A DNA stretch of 64,000 nt, taken from NCBI GenBank assembly GCA_024760905.1, contig CM045750.1, positions 20,466,919-20,530,918 of the forward strand, given 5' to 3'. A program made the translations under genes and the position numbers. Shown in pieces: positions 21,640 through 33,069 of this stretch. The notes under the pieces were generated by a model that ran no database searches, was not told the origin of the DNA, and saw nothing but the letters and a program-made list of their open reading frames with translations. The stretch is from Plotosus lineatus. Its lineage: Eukaryota > Chordata > Actinopteri > Siluriformes > Plotosidae. Every line of letters begins with the position of its first letter. The first letter of the stretch is position 1.

Positions 21640-22290
21640 GAGACGCTCCCTGACTTACGTTTTTAATTGGTTCCGGACGGCCGAACGTAAGTTGTTCCAG
21701 TGACGTATGACCTGTGATGTATGACGCTCATACTGTACTATACATCCATAAAATACCATTACCGTATCTCATGAAACACACCTAAATCAATTATTATTAA
21801 CATAAAATTGTAAAATTATCTCAAATAATATCAACATTAATTTCAAATAAGTCACTTATTTATACCGAGTCACTTTACATGAAGCTTAAAACAGCCAATC
21901 AACGCTGACAATATGTGAGGCGCTCAATACCGAAAGTAGTGTACTTGAGAAAGTAGTGTACTTGCTGTGGGTTATACGGACTTCCGGTCTTTCAAGTGAG
22001 CAAGGGCGCCGTTGAACTTTTTTAGAACTCAGCCTGCACTGATGTGAATCACCAGGAGAGCAGAGAGTTATCTCTGTATTTGGGTTTTCATTCATATTAC
22101 AACCCCCTTTGCTTAACTGAGTATGCATGGTAGATTGCGCTTATCCGAGCAGATAGTTAATTCATCTCTGTGTACGAGACTTGCACCCATGCTGGTAGGC
22201 CTACGCTTCTGCCCAAACATATTTGTTTAGGGTTACAAAAGTCCGCAAAACAGTGTAAACACAAAGATCACAGAGACGACATCTTAACAC
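21640..22290 (+). mobile_element. MITE with ACAGACGCTCCCCGACTTAC-type end (copy 2, right end lost)
   Basis: Left end AGACGCTCCCTGACTTACG. Internal landmarks match copy 1 in order (GACTTCCGGTCTTTCAAGTG, CACAAAGATCACAGAGACGA), but the sequence changes at about 22290 and no right terminus is present. Confidence 0.8.
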
Positions 22291-23898
22291 ATCAGTCAGC
22301 CAGTCAAAGGGAATGATGGGCATCATGTCAGTTGAAGATGAAGGAGTTTCAAAATCACTGGGTGAAGTTGGTGAATAATCCGTGGGAGAATCGGGCCAAT
22401 TAATAGCCCAATCAACAATGAGAGACTGTGTGAAGAAGAGTAGTCGGAGGAAGCTAAAGGATTATAAGGGGAGCCCGGAGGAGAAGATGAAGCAGTTGAG
22501 TTGCCATCAGAAGTAAGACCGTCAGCCTGGGTGGACTAGTCACAAGCCTCTGGTTGAGACTGAATGGCCTGTTTATGGGTAGCAGGTGGTACAGGCTGGA
22601 ATTGGGCAGCAGCTAGAAAACTCAGGCCAACAGATAGTATAGATGGGTGAGGTGGATGTCAATGTTGTATGACGCTTCTTCTCCTAAAAATGGGAGCCAA
22701 AAGCAGTCAGTAAGACTGCTATGGACCATCAGAATACTGTGGCCAAGTCTGTCACAATAAATATTAGTAAAGGCTGATTTATAAAGAAGGAAAAATAGAA
22801 TAATGAAACGTTCTAAAATAGAGAAGGGAGCAAGATACTTGCATATAGTTGCAAACTGCAAGAAACAGCATGTAAGGTTAAGGTGACCAGCAAAAAGTTT
22901 AAAGAACCAAAAGAATAATCCATGTATATAGCACGGGAAGTTACAGTCAAATAAGGTTGATGAAGAAATTGGTGTTTATTAAATAAGCACCAATTTTATG
23001 AAACCTCACAAATGATGCTTAAAAATAGGCAGGTAAAGTACAAGGGGAAATGATGTCAACAGGTGGTGGGTGACTGCAAATTAGTGGCGGTACAAGGGGA
23101 ACCAAGAACATAATGGGAAATTGGAAAAGTATGCAAATTAAGGAAGAGGGGAACATACTAGCGAAAGTGCAAGCATAAAGATGAATTGATTTGGAATAAG
23201 GAAGCTGACTCGGCACAATTAAGAGAATAATACAGGTGGTTTTCTGCAGAGTTTTAACGACCGTAGGCTGCTTGACTAACTGCTGTTAGCTGACTTCATT
23301 TTCGAACATACCTGCTTAATGGTGTGAAATAAATAAAGGATATCTGCTTCTTCTCATCTGTTGTAATTAGGTTCTTAATTTTTACTTTTTAAAGTATTAT
23401 TTGAGATAATTGATCAAGCACCAAGAACATAAAGAGGAAGGCACTGTGGCCTTCTACCTCCTGGAATATGTCCAGCTTGGGCAGGAGAGCCTGGGTGTTT
23501 TTTCGACAGTCTGCACATTTTCTTCGTAAGTGTGCTGGTTTGCTCTATGTACTCCAGTTTCTTCCCACAGTCCAATGGCAAGCATATGCAGCTAATTTGC
23601 TTTTCCAGATTTCCCTAGGCAGCCTCAATGCAAACTTCGTAGAATAAAGTAGTTTAGAAAAATGTTGACACATTGAGATTTTGTCCACAAGCTTAAACCA
23701 TGGCAACATGAGAATATCAATTAAGACTGCAGAAGCCACCAATGAAACTATCAAAATATGCCTCGGGTGGTGGAAAAAAAAGTTGGAGCAATTTTCAGTT
23801 TTATATCAGGAGCAAAGCCATTCGATACTCCCTTGGCTATTCCTGGAAATTTATGTTATCGCTGAGGGTTTCCTGAGTAGCAGCCATATTGCTGCTCA
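22291..23898. other. Unassigned block, possible coding relic on minus strand
   Basis: No repeat family is recognised except a possible SINE-B fragment at 23520-23600 (CCAGTTTCTTCCCACAGTCC). On the minus strand around 22310-22400 a proline/serine-rich open stretch reads INWPDSPTDYSPTSPSDFET, and another hydrophobic frame covers 23019-23216. These may be remnants of a mobile-element protein but no diagnostic motif is visible. Confidence 0.3.
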
Positions 23899-24144
23899 TA
23901 TATGTGAGGCGCTCCTCCGAATGTAGGCATTTGTCGCAAGTGACGTATGGTCCTTGTGAGACAGCGCGGCTTATCTGGACTTCCGATTTTTCAAGTGAGC
24001 AAGTGAAGGTTGAGTACTAAACAAGTATTCAACGCGCACTTGCTCGCTTGAAAGATCGGAAGTCCGGATGAGCTGTGCTTTGTCTCACAAGCACCATACA
24101 CCACTTGCAACAAACGCCTACATTCGGTGGAGCACCTCACATAT
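23899..24144. repeat. Foldback palindrome, about 246 bp
   Basis: Left arm ATATGTGAGGCGCTCC..GGACTTCCGATTTTTCAAGTGAGCAAG and right arm CTTGCTCGCTTGAAAGATCGG..GGAGCACCTCACATAT are imperfect inverted copies of about 115 bp around a centre near 24019. The inner GTTGAGTACT / AAGTATTCAAC pair continues the symmetry. Part (ACTTCCGGTCTTTCAAGTGA) is also found inside the MITE at 21640. It is probably a foldback-type MITE. Confidence 0.8.
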
Positions 24145-24885
24145 CACAAACCCTAGCTTGGTATTAAGCTACCTCAAACGACTTGATCTTCTGTTTTTTT
24201 TGTTTGTTTGTTTTGTTTTTTGTCTTGATATACAGTATTTTCTCTTATACTGAAATGTGAATATGCATCTGTACACAATTAGCCAACAGAATCAGTTCAC
24301 TCCCTGCCCGATTTCTACAAAAAAAAAAAAAAAATCAAACATAGCTCGATGCCAAAAAAACATGCTCAGTGCACCTGTGACTGTGTTCGGATAGCAGAAA
24401 CCACTGGAATAGTCCCAAGTGTGCAGAAGCATCCTGTGTGAAATTGTTTGTCCTTGGAAAAAAATTAAGAATAAATAATTAACACGTGCATTAATCCTTA
24501 GCGCATTCAAGGGATAATGAGGCTTTTACATTCATTAAGAGTCAACTGAACCATATATGAATTAGTATTAATGATGATTGAAAGCATGTTGAATGTCTCA
24601 CAGCCAGATGATCCATTAAAACAGACTCTAAGCACTGTGGCACAGGGTACAGAGCACGTTTTACAGTTTGAATAAGTAAAATCCTCACTTGATAGTTTTT
24701 GTGGTGACTTGTCTTGCATGTAGGAAAACAAAATGCTTATAGATATGTATTATACCACCAATAGCAAGTGAGAGAAATGTAATTGTTTGGTTGTGGATTG
24801 TTATGAAAGCTAATGATCACAAATATTCATCTAAATTGTGTCGAGATTATTGGAAACTTTGGAAATCTTGGAATGATAAAATAAC
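24145..24885. other. No gene recognised
   Basis: A poly-A run at 24319-24333 and a T/G run near 24195-24225; otherwise unassigned sequence. Confidence 0.5.
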
Positions 24886-25725
24886 TACCATATTCGATGT
24901 GATAAGCACCCAGGGTGCTTAAAAAATTGGAGTGGGTGGGCGCTTTATTAAAATGTTACCAGCGGAATGGAACGGTAAGTGCTTATTACCATCAAGGTGG
25001 AAAACCTGAATAATAACAGAACAATAAAAGAGTTTTACTGGTATTTGTGTTATTCATTTTGTGGTATCAGCCAAATTACTTGCATGAAAGCTGAAAGTAA
25101 TCAAAACAGCATGTTTTGTTTTTTTTTAAATGCCTTTTAATTTTCCCTCCCGGTGCTGTTCCTTTAAATATTTTCCCCCAAATGTAAAATCGAGCCAATC
25201 AACACGAATGTCAATTTTAGCACATGGCACGTTGAACCACTCAACACAAACAAGCACATGGCCAGGAACGTCTTTAAATGTATGAAGTTAGTGAGCAGGA
25301 GAATCGGGTGAAAAATACTCGTCATCACTTTCTGATAGGTCCATATCTGGCTCATCGCTCCATTCATTCAGAGCATCCCATAGTTTTGCTGTAGCAGTTT
25401 CTAATGGTTCATCTTGTTGGACATTTACCAAGAGAACACAGCAAAATATTTTCCTGTTTTTTAAAACACGACGGAGCAATCAAATGTGTTGTTACTGATG
25501 AACATTATAGACATTCCCCAGTGGCAGGTAGTCTTGAAATACCGTGTAAACTCACTTTTACATGCAGCGAACGCCTCATTTTACCGTTCCAGAGACTGAT
25601 CGAATAAAATTGGTACGTTTGATATACCATTTTGCTCTCAGTACCCATGGGTGGTTATTAGACGTAAGATCAAAACCACTGGGGTCCACTTATTGGCGCA
25701 GGGCGCTTATTACGTCAGTTAAGGT
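24886..25725 (-). mobile_element. TA-flanked DNA transposon relic with acidic C-terminal ORF (copy 2)
   Basis: Ends are inverted: left TACCATATTCGATGTGATAA..GCACCCAGGG, right GCGCAGGGCGCTTATTACGT..AAGGTA. A minus-strand frame at 25288-25479 ends KLWDALNEWSDEPDMDLSES, then DDEYFSPDSPAH and a stop; copy 1 at 5706 encodes the same ending. Only a short N-side region and this acidic C-terminus remain, so the body of the presumed transposase has been deleted in both. A pogo/Tigger-like origin is inferred from TA-bounded ends. Confidence 0.75.
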
Positions 25726-25978
25726 AATTTAAGTCCACTTGAAGTAATATGGGTTTTAATTATGGGATATGCCATCTAATCATAAAGACTTGATTGTAGC
25801 TACATATGAAATCACAAGTAGATTTAGCTTCAACAGTATCCATGGCTACTACTGGAACATTCTTTTCTGAATATCTCCATAACTACGTACTTGGGAAAGA
25901 GGTGATTGATTCATGGAAAAAAAAAAAGTTATTGGATGGGCTTTCAAGCAGAATGCATCTGGTTGCTAAGGTGAACAT

Positions 25979-26078
25979 GATAACCCAGTTATCTGGCTGC
26001 ACTGAGGAGACAGTGACTGCCCATTGAGAGTGGGACTTGATCAGCCATCCAGCGCCTTACCTCCAGGCCACCACTGCC
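25979..26078 (-). mobile_element. SINE-A head fragment
   Basis: The minus strand reads GGCAGTGGTGGCCTGGAGGT, GGTAAGGCGCTGG, then AGTCCCACTCTCAATGGGCA and AACTGGGTTATCA before it stops. The body and tail are missing. Confidence 0.8.
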
Positions 26079-26189
26079 AAAAAATTTTTAAATTTGCAAA
26101 ACAAATCACATATATCTCAATTTGTGTCAGTCGCTTTCTATCATACCACTTGTGTGATCATCCCTTAACAACTTGGAATATCCTACTCT

Positions 26190-26318
26190 GCCCTGCAATG
26201 GCCTGGTGAGCTGTCCAGGGTGTACTCTGCCTTCACCCAGAGTCTGCTGAGATGGGTGCCAGCCTCCCCATGACCCTAATTAGGATTAAATGGTTCAGAA
26301 AATGAACGAATGAATGAT
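26190..26318 (+). mobile_element. L2-like SINE tail fragment
   Basis: GCAATGGCCTGGTGAGCTGT, CCAGGGTGTACTCTGCCTTC, CCATGACCCTAATTAGGATT and AAATGGTTCAGAAAATGAAC followed by GAATGAATGA. 5'-truncated. Confidence 0.85.
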
Positions 26319-26887
26319 ATCCTACCCACAAAGCTTTACAATTCTAGAAGCTTGTACTTGGTTTAAAATATAATCACAAAGAATTATTTAAATTCACAAG
26401 TTACCCTGTTGCCTTAAAATTAAGTTAATTGAAGGTAATTTTGCACAATGTGCAACTTTCATTGTATTTCTGTACTATATTTCTCAATGAACCAGAAATG
26501 TTTGTGCAACTCTATTACTCCTTTTGCATGGAGTTCAAACAACAAACTATTTTCACAGTGCTCCAAGCACAGTCTTTGGGGATGGTGCCTACTGCAAATC
26601 TTTAAAAACAATGCCAGCAAGAATGGTCTGTGTTATCGAGGCCAAAGGAATCCACGTTAAATCCTGAGTTTTCTGGTTAAAATTTGCATTTAAATCACTT
26701 ACACTACAGAACCCGTTCTTACTTTTCAAAAACACTTACAAAAAAGCTTGGTGCTTGCCAGTTCTCAGTGCCTGTGTGGGTTGCCTCCTCGCATTTGGAT
26801 TTCCTTCCACAGACCTTCCAATAAAAAGGACTTCAGGTAAACTGTCTACTCTTAATTAGCATTATAGGTGTGGATGGTAGAATATTA
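26319..26887. other. No gene recognised
   Basis: A short SINE-B-like fragment is possible at about 26767-26815 (GTGTGGGTTGCCTCCTCGCA). Otherwise unassigned. Confidence 0.45.
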
Positions 26888-27185
26888 ATGGTGGCATGGT
26901 GGTGTTGTGGTTAGCACACCCACCTCATAACAAGAAGGTCCTGGGTTCGATTCCCAGCTCAGGTGTTTCTGTGTAGAGTTTTGATGTTCTCCTCGTGCTT
27001 GCGTGGGTTTCCTCCGGTTCCAAATTGCCCCTTGAATGTGTATGTGAATGGCTGTGTGAATGTTGGCCCTGTGATGACTTGGTGAGCTTTTCAGGGTGTA
27101 ACTCTCCCTTTCCTCAAATTGGCTGACATGGGCGCCAGCCTCCCCGTGACCCTAATTAGAATTAAGCGGTTCAGAAAATGAATGA
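26888..27185 (+). mobile_element. SINE-B with perfect target duplication
   Basis: Head TGGTGGCATGGTGGTGTTGT, GTTAGCACACCC and GGGTTCGATTCCCAGC, a near-perfect box B. Body TGTTCTCCTCGTGCTTGCGT. Tail CCGTGACCCTAATTAGAATT and GCGGTTCAGAAAATGAATGA. The 14-bp duplication ATGGTAGAATATTA flanks it at 26874-26887 and 27186-27199, so this is one of the youngest-looking SINE insertions here. Confidence 0.95.
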
Positions 27186-27372
27186 ATGGTAGAATATTAG
27201 CCCTCCAGTACACTTGTGACTTGGTTACAGTGTACTCCACCTCTCACTTGAAGATCTGATTGGTTGCTTTCCTGATAGAAAAACAGTATAAATTTTGGAT
27301 AAATTAGTGTCATCACATAATTTCGATACATAAACCAACACACTCACTCACTTATTCGCCAAAGTGCTTAAT

Positions 27373-27540
27373 GCTAACACGCAATGTTGTTGCGACTATT
27401 TGCAATGTTGCAGAAAGGTCGCAATTTCATCAGGTTGCATGTAATGTCATGTAAACGTTGTAGCGACGTTGCTGCAACGTGACCGTGCCAACGTTTCTGC
27501 CACATTCGCACGTCCTTTTCAACGTTGCAGCAATGGTTTG
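27373..27540. repeat. Cluster of GTTGC/GCAAC motifs
   Basis: Within about 170 bp the words AACGTTG, GTTGC and GCAAC recur on both strands (CAATGTTGTTGCGAC, TTGCAATGTTGCAG, ACGTTGCTGCAACGT, CAACGTTGCAGCAATGG). The spacing is irregular, so it is neither a tandem array nor CRISPR-like. The internal ACGTTGCTGCAACGT is nearly self-complementary. Confidence 0.6.
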
Positions 27541-27599
27541 GGGACATTTGTCTACAAAGTGTACAAGTCTACTTTGAGTCTACACTTATATCCTACTAC

Positions 27600-27843
27600 A
27601 CTTAGTCATAGGGTGGCTGGAGCTTATATCAACCGACAGTGACTGAAGGCGGGGTATACACCTTGAATCAGGCAATTGCATGGCCAACACATACACAACC
27701 ACTCATACTTACACTTTAGGGGCAATTTGGAACTACCAATTAGCCCAACATGCACATCTTTGGTTGGGAGGAAACCTGAGTACTCATAAAAAACCCCATA
27801 GAAGCTCGTAAGTAACCAGGCTAATCACTAACGCCACCATACG
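27600..27843 (-). mobile_element. SINE-B, diverged
   Basis: Plus strand reads CATAGGGTGGCTGGAGCTTA, GGGGCAATTTGGAACTACCA, TTGGTTGGGAGGAAACCTGA and finally TAATCACTAACGCCACCATA. The box-B region is lost. Confidence 0.75.
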
Positions 27844-29609
27844 ACAAAACACATGTACTTTTAATTATGCAAAGTGTTTTGTTTTGGGGTTTTTTTCTTC
27901 CTAAACAAATTGCCTCAAAACATCCTGCTGACTTTGTCATGTTAAGTCTTAATACTAAACCTGACACATAATCCCCCGTGGCCGTTTCACTCGTACATGG
28001 AACGTTGATTAAATTGACCAGTTAGGCTGTTGCATTAAGCACAGTTGACACGTTGCATTGTTTAAATCAAATGTCGCTGTTTGAATAAGAGAACGAAAAA
28101 CAAAGTACTATTAAATGTGGAGGCCCTAGCGGCGATGACATGCTCCACACTGATGTGAGTTGCGGGGACGGCAACATCTCGCCTCGGAAACAAGGGAGTT
28201 GATGAAAGAGCGAAGGGAAACGAAAACATGCCACAAATTGCTGTGAGCGTCAGTTTTTAGCCGCACTCATTTGTGCCCTTACACACTTCAGTTCCCACTT
28301 TTCCCAGCACTTGTTAATTATGCCAAACCTAATGTGTTCTGCTGCATGCCTCATTTGCAATGCAGTGCAGCATACTGCTTCATCCAGGCAGAAACAGAAG
28401 CTCTCTTTTGAGATACCATCACACATCTACAGAGATGGTAAACTGGCTCAGAATGAATGCTTTTAGCAAATGTAATGGCGGCAGATAGATGGGAAAAGTG
28501 AAGTATCCTCTCCAAAGCCAATAAAATAATAAAATCCCTTTGATAGAGAACTTGGATTGTGGAGGAGATGAGGACAAAGTCCTTGTCAAGAACAGAATTC
28601 TGGGCCATTTTAGCTGACCCATTTCTCTGGGGAGAAGAGACCTTCGGCTGTCAAGTGTCACTGCTGCAGCATGATATATTGGTCATTCTGGGCTATCGAG
28701 CTTCAGAAGGAGATTTTCATCTCAATGCTTGGAGAAGAAAAACTGCTTGGAAAGAGAGACATGTAAGAAATCTGATGAGAACAAGGGAATAAATATGGCC
28801 AAGCAACAGCAGAGGATTTCATAAATCTACATAAATGGCTGATTTAATAGTCATACTGTTCATTTTTCATGGAATATCATTTGGACACTAATGAATCATT
28901 GTTATGTCAAGTGAACCCTCGAGATTAATTACGGCATGTCAAAGACACTGTTGGAAACTGATTGTATGTTAGTTGACTGAATTAAAACACACTCATGCAT
29001 CATGCTTAAAGCAAAAGCAAAAAAAAAAAAAAAAAGCAAAGCTTTTCAGCCTGGCTGTGCAAGATGAATGGGGTGACTTACAGCTTGTGATCTGCTATGA
29101 ACTTATTTATTTATTTATTGGTATATCTTAAGGTCATTTGTGCAGCAATTGGTCAATGCTGTGATTCATAAAACAACAATCACATCATTATTTATATATT
29201 CCCCTCCCCCTTTCTCGTACTCCTTGTGGAGAGAAATGAAATGCCACGGACTCCTTCTCTACTAAAGGAATGTGGCACGCTATGCTTTTCAGCCAAGAGT
29301 TTAGATTAAGTGGGTTAATTATAAGGTGCCGCTTGAGATTTGTGCAACTGGTGTGCTGCCATATCAAATCATAAAATGGCAAAATTAAAATTCTGCCCCG
29401 AATGCTTTGCATATTAATATTTATAATCAATCATTTATTTCAGGAGGACATTCCGAGTTAACTTTAAAAAAAAAAAAAAAAAAAAAAGATTTATACACCT
29501 TTTCATTAACACATTGGGGGATTTTTGACTTAGCTGATTGGTTCTCTGTATTTCCCACAATGCCATTTAAATCCCTCCCAGCAGACCACCAACTGGAATT
29601 GCCATTGCT
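27844..29609. other. Most repeat-poor block; no gene recognised
   Basis: About 1.75 kb without a repeat family I recognise, apart from poly-A runs near 29018 and 29466-29487 and (ATTT)n at 29103-29118. Open frames here (for example 28559-28792) carry no recognisable domain. Its uniqueness makes it the likeliest place for conserved non-coding host sequence, which cannot be shown from one sequence. Confidence 0.4.
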
Positions 29610-29955
29610 TCATTCATTCATTGTCCGAACCGCTTAATCTTATTTAGGGTCACGGGGAGGCTGGCGCCCCATCTCAGCCCACTCCGAGCCAGGGTGGAGT
29701 ATACCATGGAGGGCTTGCCAGGCCATCGCAAGGCCAACACCCATAGAACCATTCACACCTAGGGGTGATTTGGAATAGCTAATCAACCTACCGTACATAT
29801 TTTTGGACTGTGGGAGGAAACCTGAGCACCCGAACGAACCTCACACAAGCACGGGGAGAGCATGTAAACTTCACACAGAAAGACCCGAGCTGGGAATCGA
29901 ACCCAGGACCCTCTTGCTGTGAGGCCGACTAGTGTTAACCATTACACCACCATTG
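29610..29955 (-). mobile_element. SINE-B, full length
   Basis: Minus strand from 29955: ATGGTGGTGTAATGGTTAAC head, TGGGTTCGATTCCCAGC box B, GTTTACATGCTCTCCCCGTG, GGTTTCCTCCCACAGTCC, and the L2-like tail CCCCGTGACCCTAAATAAGA with GAATGAATGA. Confidence 0.9.
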
Positions 29956-31744
29956 CGATCGCTTGCAGTTCCTTAAATCTTCTGAGCTCTCTGGCTCCTT
30001 CATGTTTACAGAACTGGCATGTTAATACTGATGCCACCGTGCTTTCCTCCTCAACCTGACCTTTACTCTTGAGAAAGTCTTCGTGATGTGATGGAGATGA
30101 CTTTATGGCGTGGTCTAATTTTCCTGTCATCAGTTCAAGATGTCGGTTAAAAAAAATGAACCCAACAGTGGATTGTAAATGTCATGATGTTGATTAAGTT
30201 TGTCAAAATAAAGCAATGGCGATTATGTGCTGCAATCAAGGCTAACGGCGATCCAACTGAGTATCAGGGAGTGATTACTGAGATATGTATGTGGCAGTGT
30301 AATTACTAAGATAATTAACTTGCTATCTTTTTTTATTCATTTCAAAAACCTGATTGGAATAATGCATGTGTTACTGGATACATTTGAGATTATTATTCAT
30401 ATATTTTCTGAATCGCTTAATCCTAATTATGCCCACGGAGAGGGTGACACCCATATCAGCAAACTCAGGGTACACCCAACAACAGCTCGCCAGGATAATG
30501 TTTAAGATTTTTTTTTTTTTTTTCGCACATGTTTCTTGTGTTTGAAATGAATGATCCTCCAATGTCAATAATATTAATAACAGCAATGCACTGACATGTA
30601 CAGCATCGTCTTCAGACTCATATTCTCACTCAGCTACATGGGGTGTATGTCCTTATTAGATCCCCATATGAAGGCCACTGGGTATTATTCTTTTGCAAAA
30701 TTTCATGTTTAAAGACCAGTTTAAGAGACATTTTGTGAGGAATAGAAGTTGCTCAAATAACTAATGTTTATTTCACTTTAATCACTAACAAAAAAGTGAG
30801 ACGTTGTGTCCCAGAAATGTTAAATAAGCCTAGATTGTGGCACGTGATTTATTTAGTAGGTCGATTAAAAAGTCGTGATCCTCAAGAGTCGGTGCGTGGC
30901 ACTTGTTCGTATTTTCTTTAAAATATTTATGCTAAAAGCAATACAAATATTACAAACAAACCCCTAAAAAGAACTTGAAAACTTATATTATGTGCCGCTT
31001 TCTCGGAGCAAAACTGTCTTCAGTATTTCAGAAAATAAGCGTGGGTGCTCTACACTCAGGCAGGTTTATGATAAATCATTATTCATACAGTGTCGGCCAG
31101 GAAACCACAGCCCGAAAAAAAAAAAGGAGAGAGAGCGAGAGAGAGACAGCAACTTTTCTCACCCGCTTGCTGTTGTCCAAAAGGATTGGGAGGCTGGCTG
31201 CCTTCCAAGCCTCAGTGGAAAGAAACTATTGATGGGGAGAGAACTCCCACAGTTCCCTGCTTCCTGTGCACACAATGCCCACTGAGACACTCGCCCCCAT
31301 CTTCAAGAGCATTTGAAAAGATTAAAAGAAACTTTCCTGTTCCTTTCCTTTTTTGATTACTTCAAAACGAGAGTTGCATAAACTGCATGGCGCTTTTGTG
31401 GCCGTTTGACCATCCATAAATCTGACTCAGGTTTGATTCTTAAAGAGACCAGTGGCAGAATGTCAGGCTGGGATTTGGTCCAGCTATGCAGGGAATAAGA
31501 TGCAGGAATATCAGCAACAGAGTGTGTAGAGCTTGTAAACTGTACCATCTGTTAAAGCACATTGCTGGTGATGTCAGTGCCAAATGTGGGCAGGTGAAGA
31601 TCTCCTATAGAACCGCCCTCCACAGCGTTCCTACTAAACTCAAACATTATGTGAAGAAAGATTCCTAAGCATGTGAAAACAAGTACATCCCAGATAGATT
31701 GTTGAGATTGTTATTTGTTATTATTTTAAATATAGTATTTCAAA
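29956..31744. other. No gene; one transposon-end relic
   Basis: A stretch at about 30180-30275 (AAAGCAATGGCGATTATGTG, GCAATCAAGGCTAACGGC) resembles the sequence following the Tc1 relic at 13.8 kb. A poly-T run lies at 30508-30524 and a GAGA tract near 31126-31146. A diverged SINE tail fragment is possible at 30405-30495. No coding gene is recognised. Confidence 0.45.
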
Positions 31745-32100
31745 AATGTTGGACCATAGTGATGTGAATGTCTGCCTCATACCAGCAGGTCCTGTATTCG
31801 AGTTCCAGGCTTGATGGCTTTTCTGTGTCGAGTACTCATGCTCTCTTCAGGCTTGTGTGGGTTTCCTTTGAGTACATCAGTTTTCACCCACAGTACACAG
31901 ACATGCACATTACGTTAACAGGCTGTTCCAAATAAACCTTTGGTGTGAGTGTGAATGGTTGTGTTGGTGTTGGCCCTCTGATGGAATGGCGAACTGTTCA
32001 CTGTGTTCCATGACTTCGTCCAGCGTTGACTGAAATTGACTCCAAGTAGCTCCGTGACCCTAGGAGGACTAAGATGTTTCACAAATGAATGATTGGTTGG
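31745..32100 (+). mobile_element. SINE-B, diverged
   Basis: CCAGCAGGTCCTGTATTCGA and GTTCCAGGCTTGATGGC (box B), CTTGTGTGGGTTTCCTTTGA, GGTGTGAGTGTGAATGGTTG, then CCGTGACCCTAGGAGGACTA and AATGAATGA repeats. Confidence 0.8.
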
Positions 32101-32380
32101 ATGAATGAATGAATGGTGGCTCAAACACACGCATTCACTGATCTTTAGCATGACACTGATAAATGTCCTGCAAATGATCTGTCTTTGCTGAATAGAACAC
32201 ACATGGAACTTCCTCCGACCTCGGATGAGATGTTTTTGTTTGTCCATAGCCTGAGTATGCACTCCTGGGCTGCAGACAGGCAAACACACACAATTGCCGA
32301 AATAACGAAAATTGGCCACTTGAATGCAGTACCTACAGATAATGGAGATACATTTGAGCAAATCTATCATGTTTTTTTTT

Positions 32381-32431
32381 TTTTTAATTTATCTATCTAT
32401 CTATCTATCTATATATATATATATATATATC
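32381..32431. repeat. (ATCT)n / (AT)n microsatellite after poly-T
   Basis: A short poly-T run, then ATCT tetranucleotides, then AT dinucleotides. Confidence 0.95.
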
Positions 32432-32588
32432 TATAAAATCATATGTACATACAGGGATCCCTCACTTTCCGCGGTTAATTGGGACCGGGATCCCCACCCG
32501 ACCATTGAAATCCGCGAAGTAGGCTCACACCACCCCCTGACTGACATATACGTACATGTATACATACATGTATGCATGACGCATGTAT

Positions 32589-32918
32589 GGTGGTTCCTTT
32601 CGGCTTTTTCCCTTTTTTAGGGGTTGCCACAACAAAAGATTCGCACGTTTGATTTGGCATAGGTTTTTACGTCGAATGCCCTTCCTGACAAAACCATTTA
32701 GCAAGTTATAGAAACACGCTGACAGCTTTGCAGCTACTCTTGTCGAAAGTCAGCAATGGTTCTTTTACATGCCTCTCACCAGAGACACTGAGAGACGTGG
32801 CCGGCCTTTGATATCCGTGAATTAGCTGCACTTGGGGGGTGGAAGTAACAACCTTGTGGAGAGTGGGACTCGAACCCACAACCTTAGGATCAGTGATCTG
32901 GCGTACCAAGTGTACCAC
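32589..32918 (-). mobile_element. SINE-A with RTE-type tail, nested in MITE
   Basis: Minus strand: tRNA-like GATCACTGATCCTAAGGTTG and TGGGTTCGAGTCCCAC (a canonical box B), body CAAAGGCCGGCCACGTCTCT and CTTTCGACAAGAGTAGC, then GTCAGGAAGGGCATTCGACG, AATCTTTTGTTGTGGCAACC and the GGGAAAAAGCCGAAAGG tail. Confidence 0.85.
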
Positions 32919-33069
32919 ATGTACATGTGTATATAATATCAGTAAATACAAATTCAATGCGATGAATGCTTATAATGATTAAATACTAAAAAAAAACCAT
33001 ACGATGTAAATAAAATCTAAATCCACACACATTAAGATAGTATTGCATGAGAAGACGACGACACATATA

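Noticed and set aside
26890..26965. tRNA gene
   Set aside because: Box A and box B are present, but the sequence continues into a SINE body and tail with target duplications and lacks a clean cloverleaf end.
27373..27540. CRISPR-like array
   Set aside because: The repeated words are short, irregularly spaced and on both strands, and the context is vertebrate.
31915..32370. 151-codon minus-strand frame
   Set aside because: It overlaps a SINE-B tail and has no independent motif.
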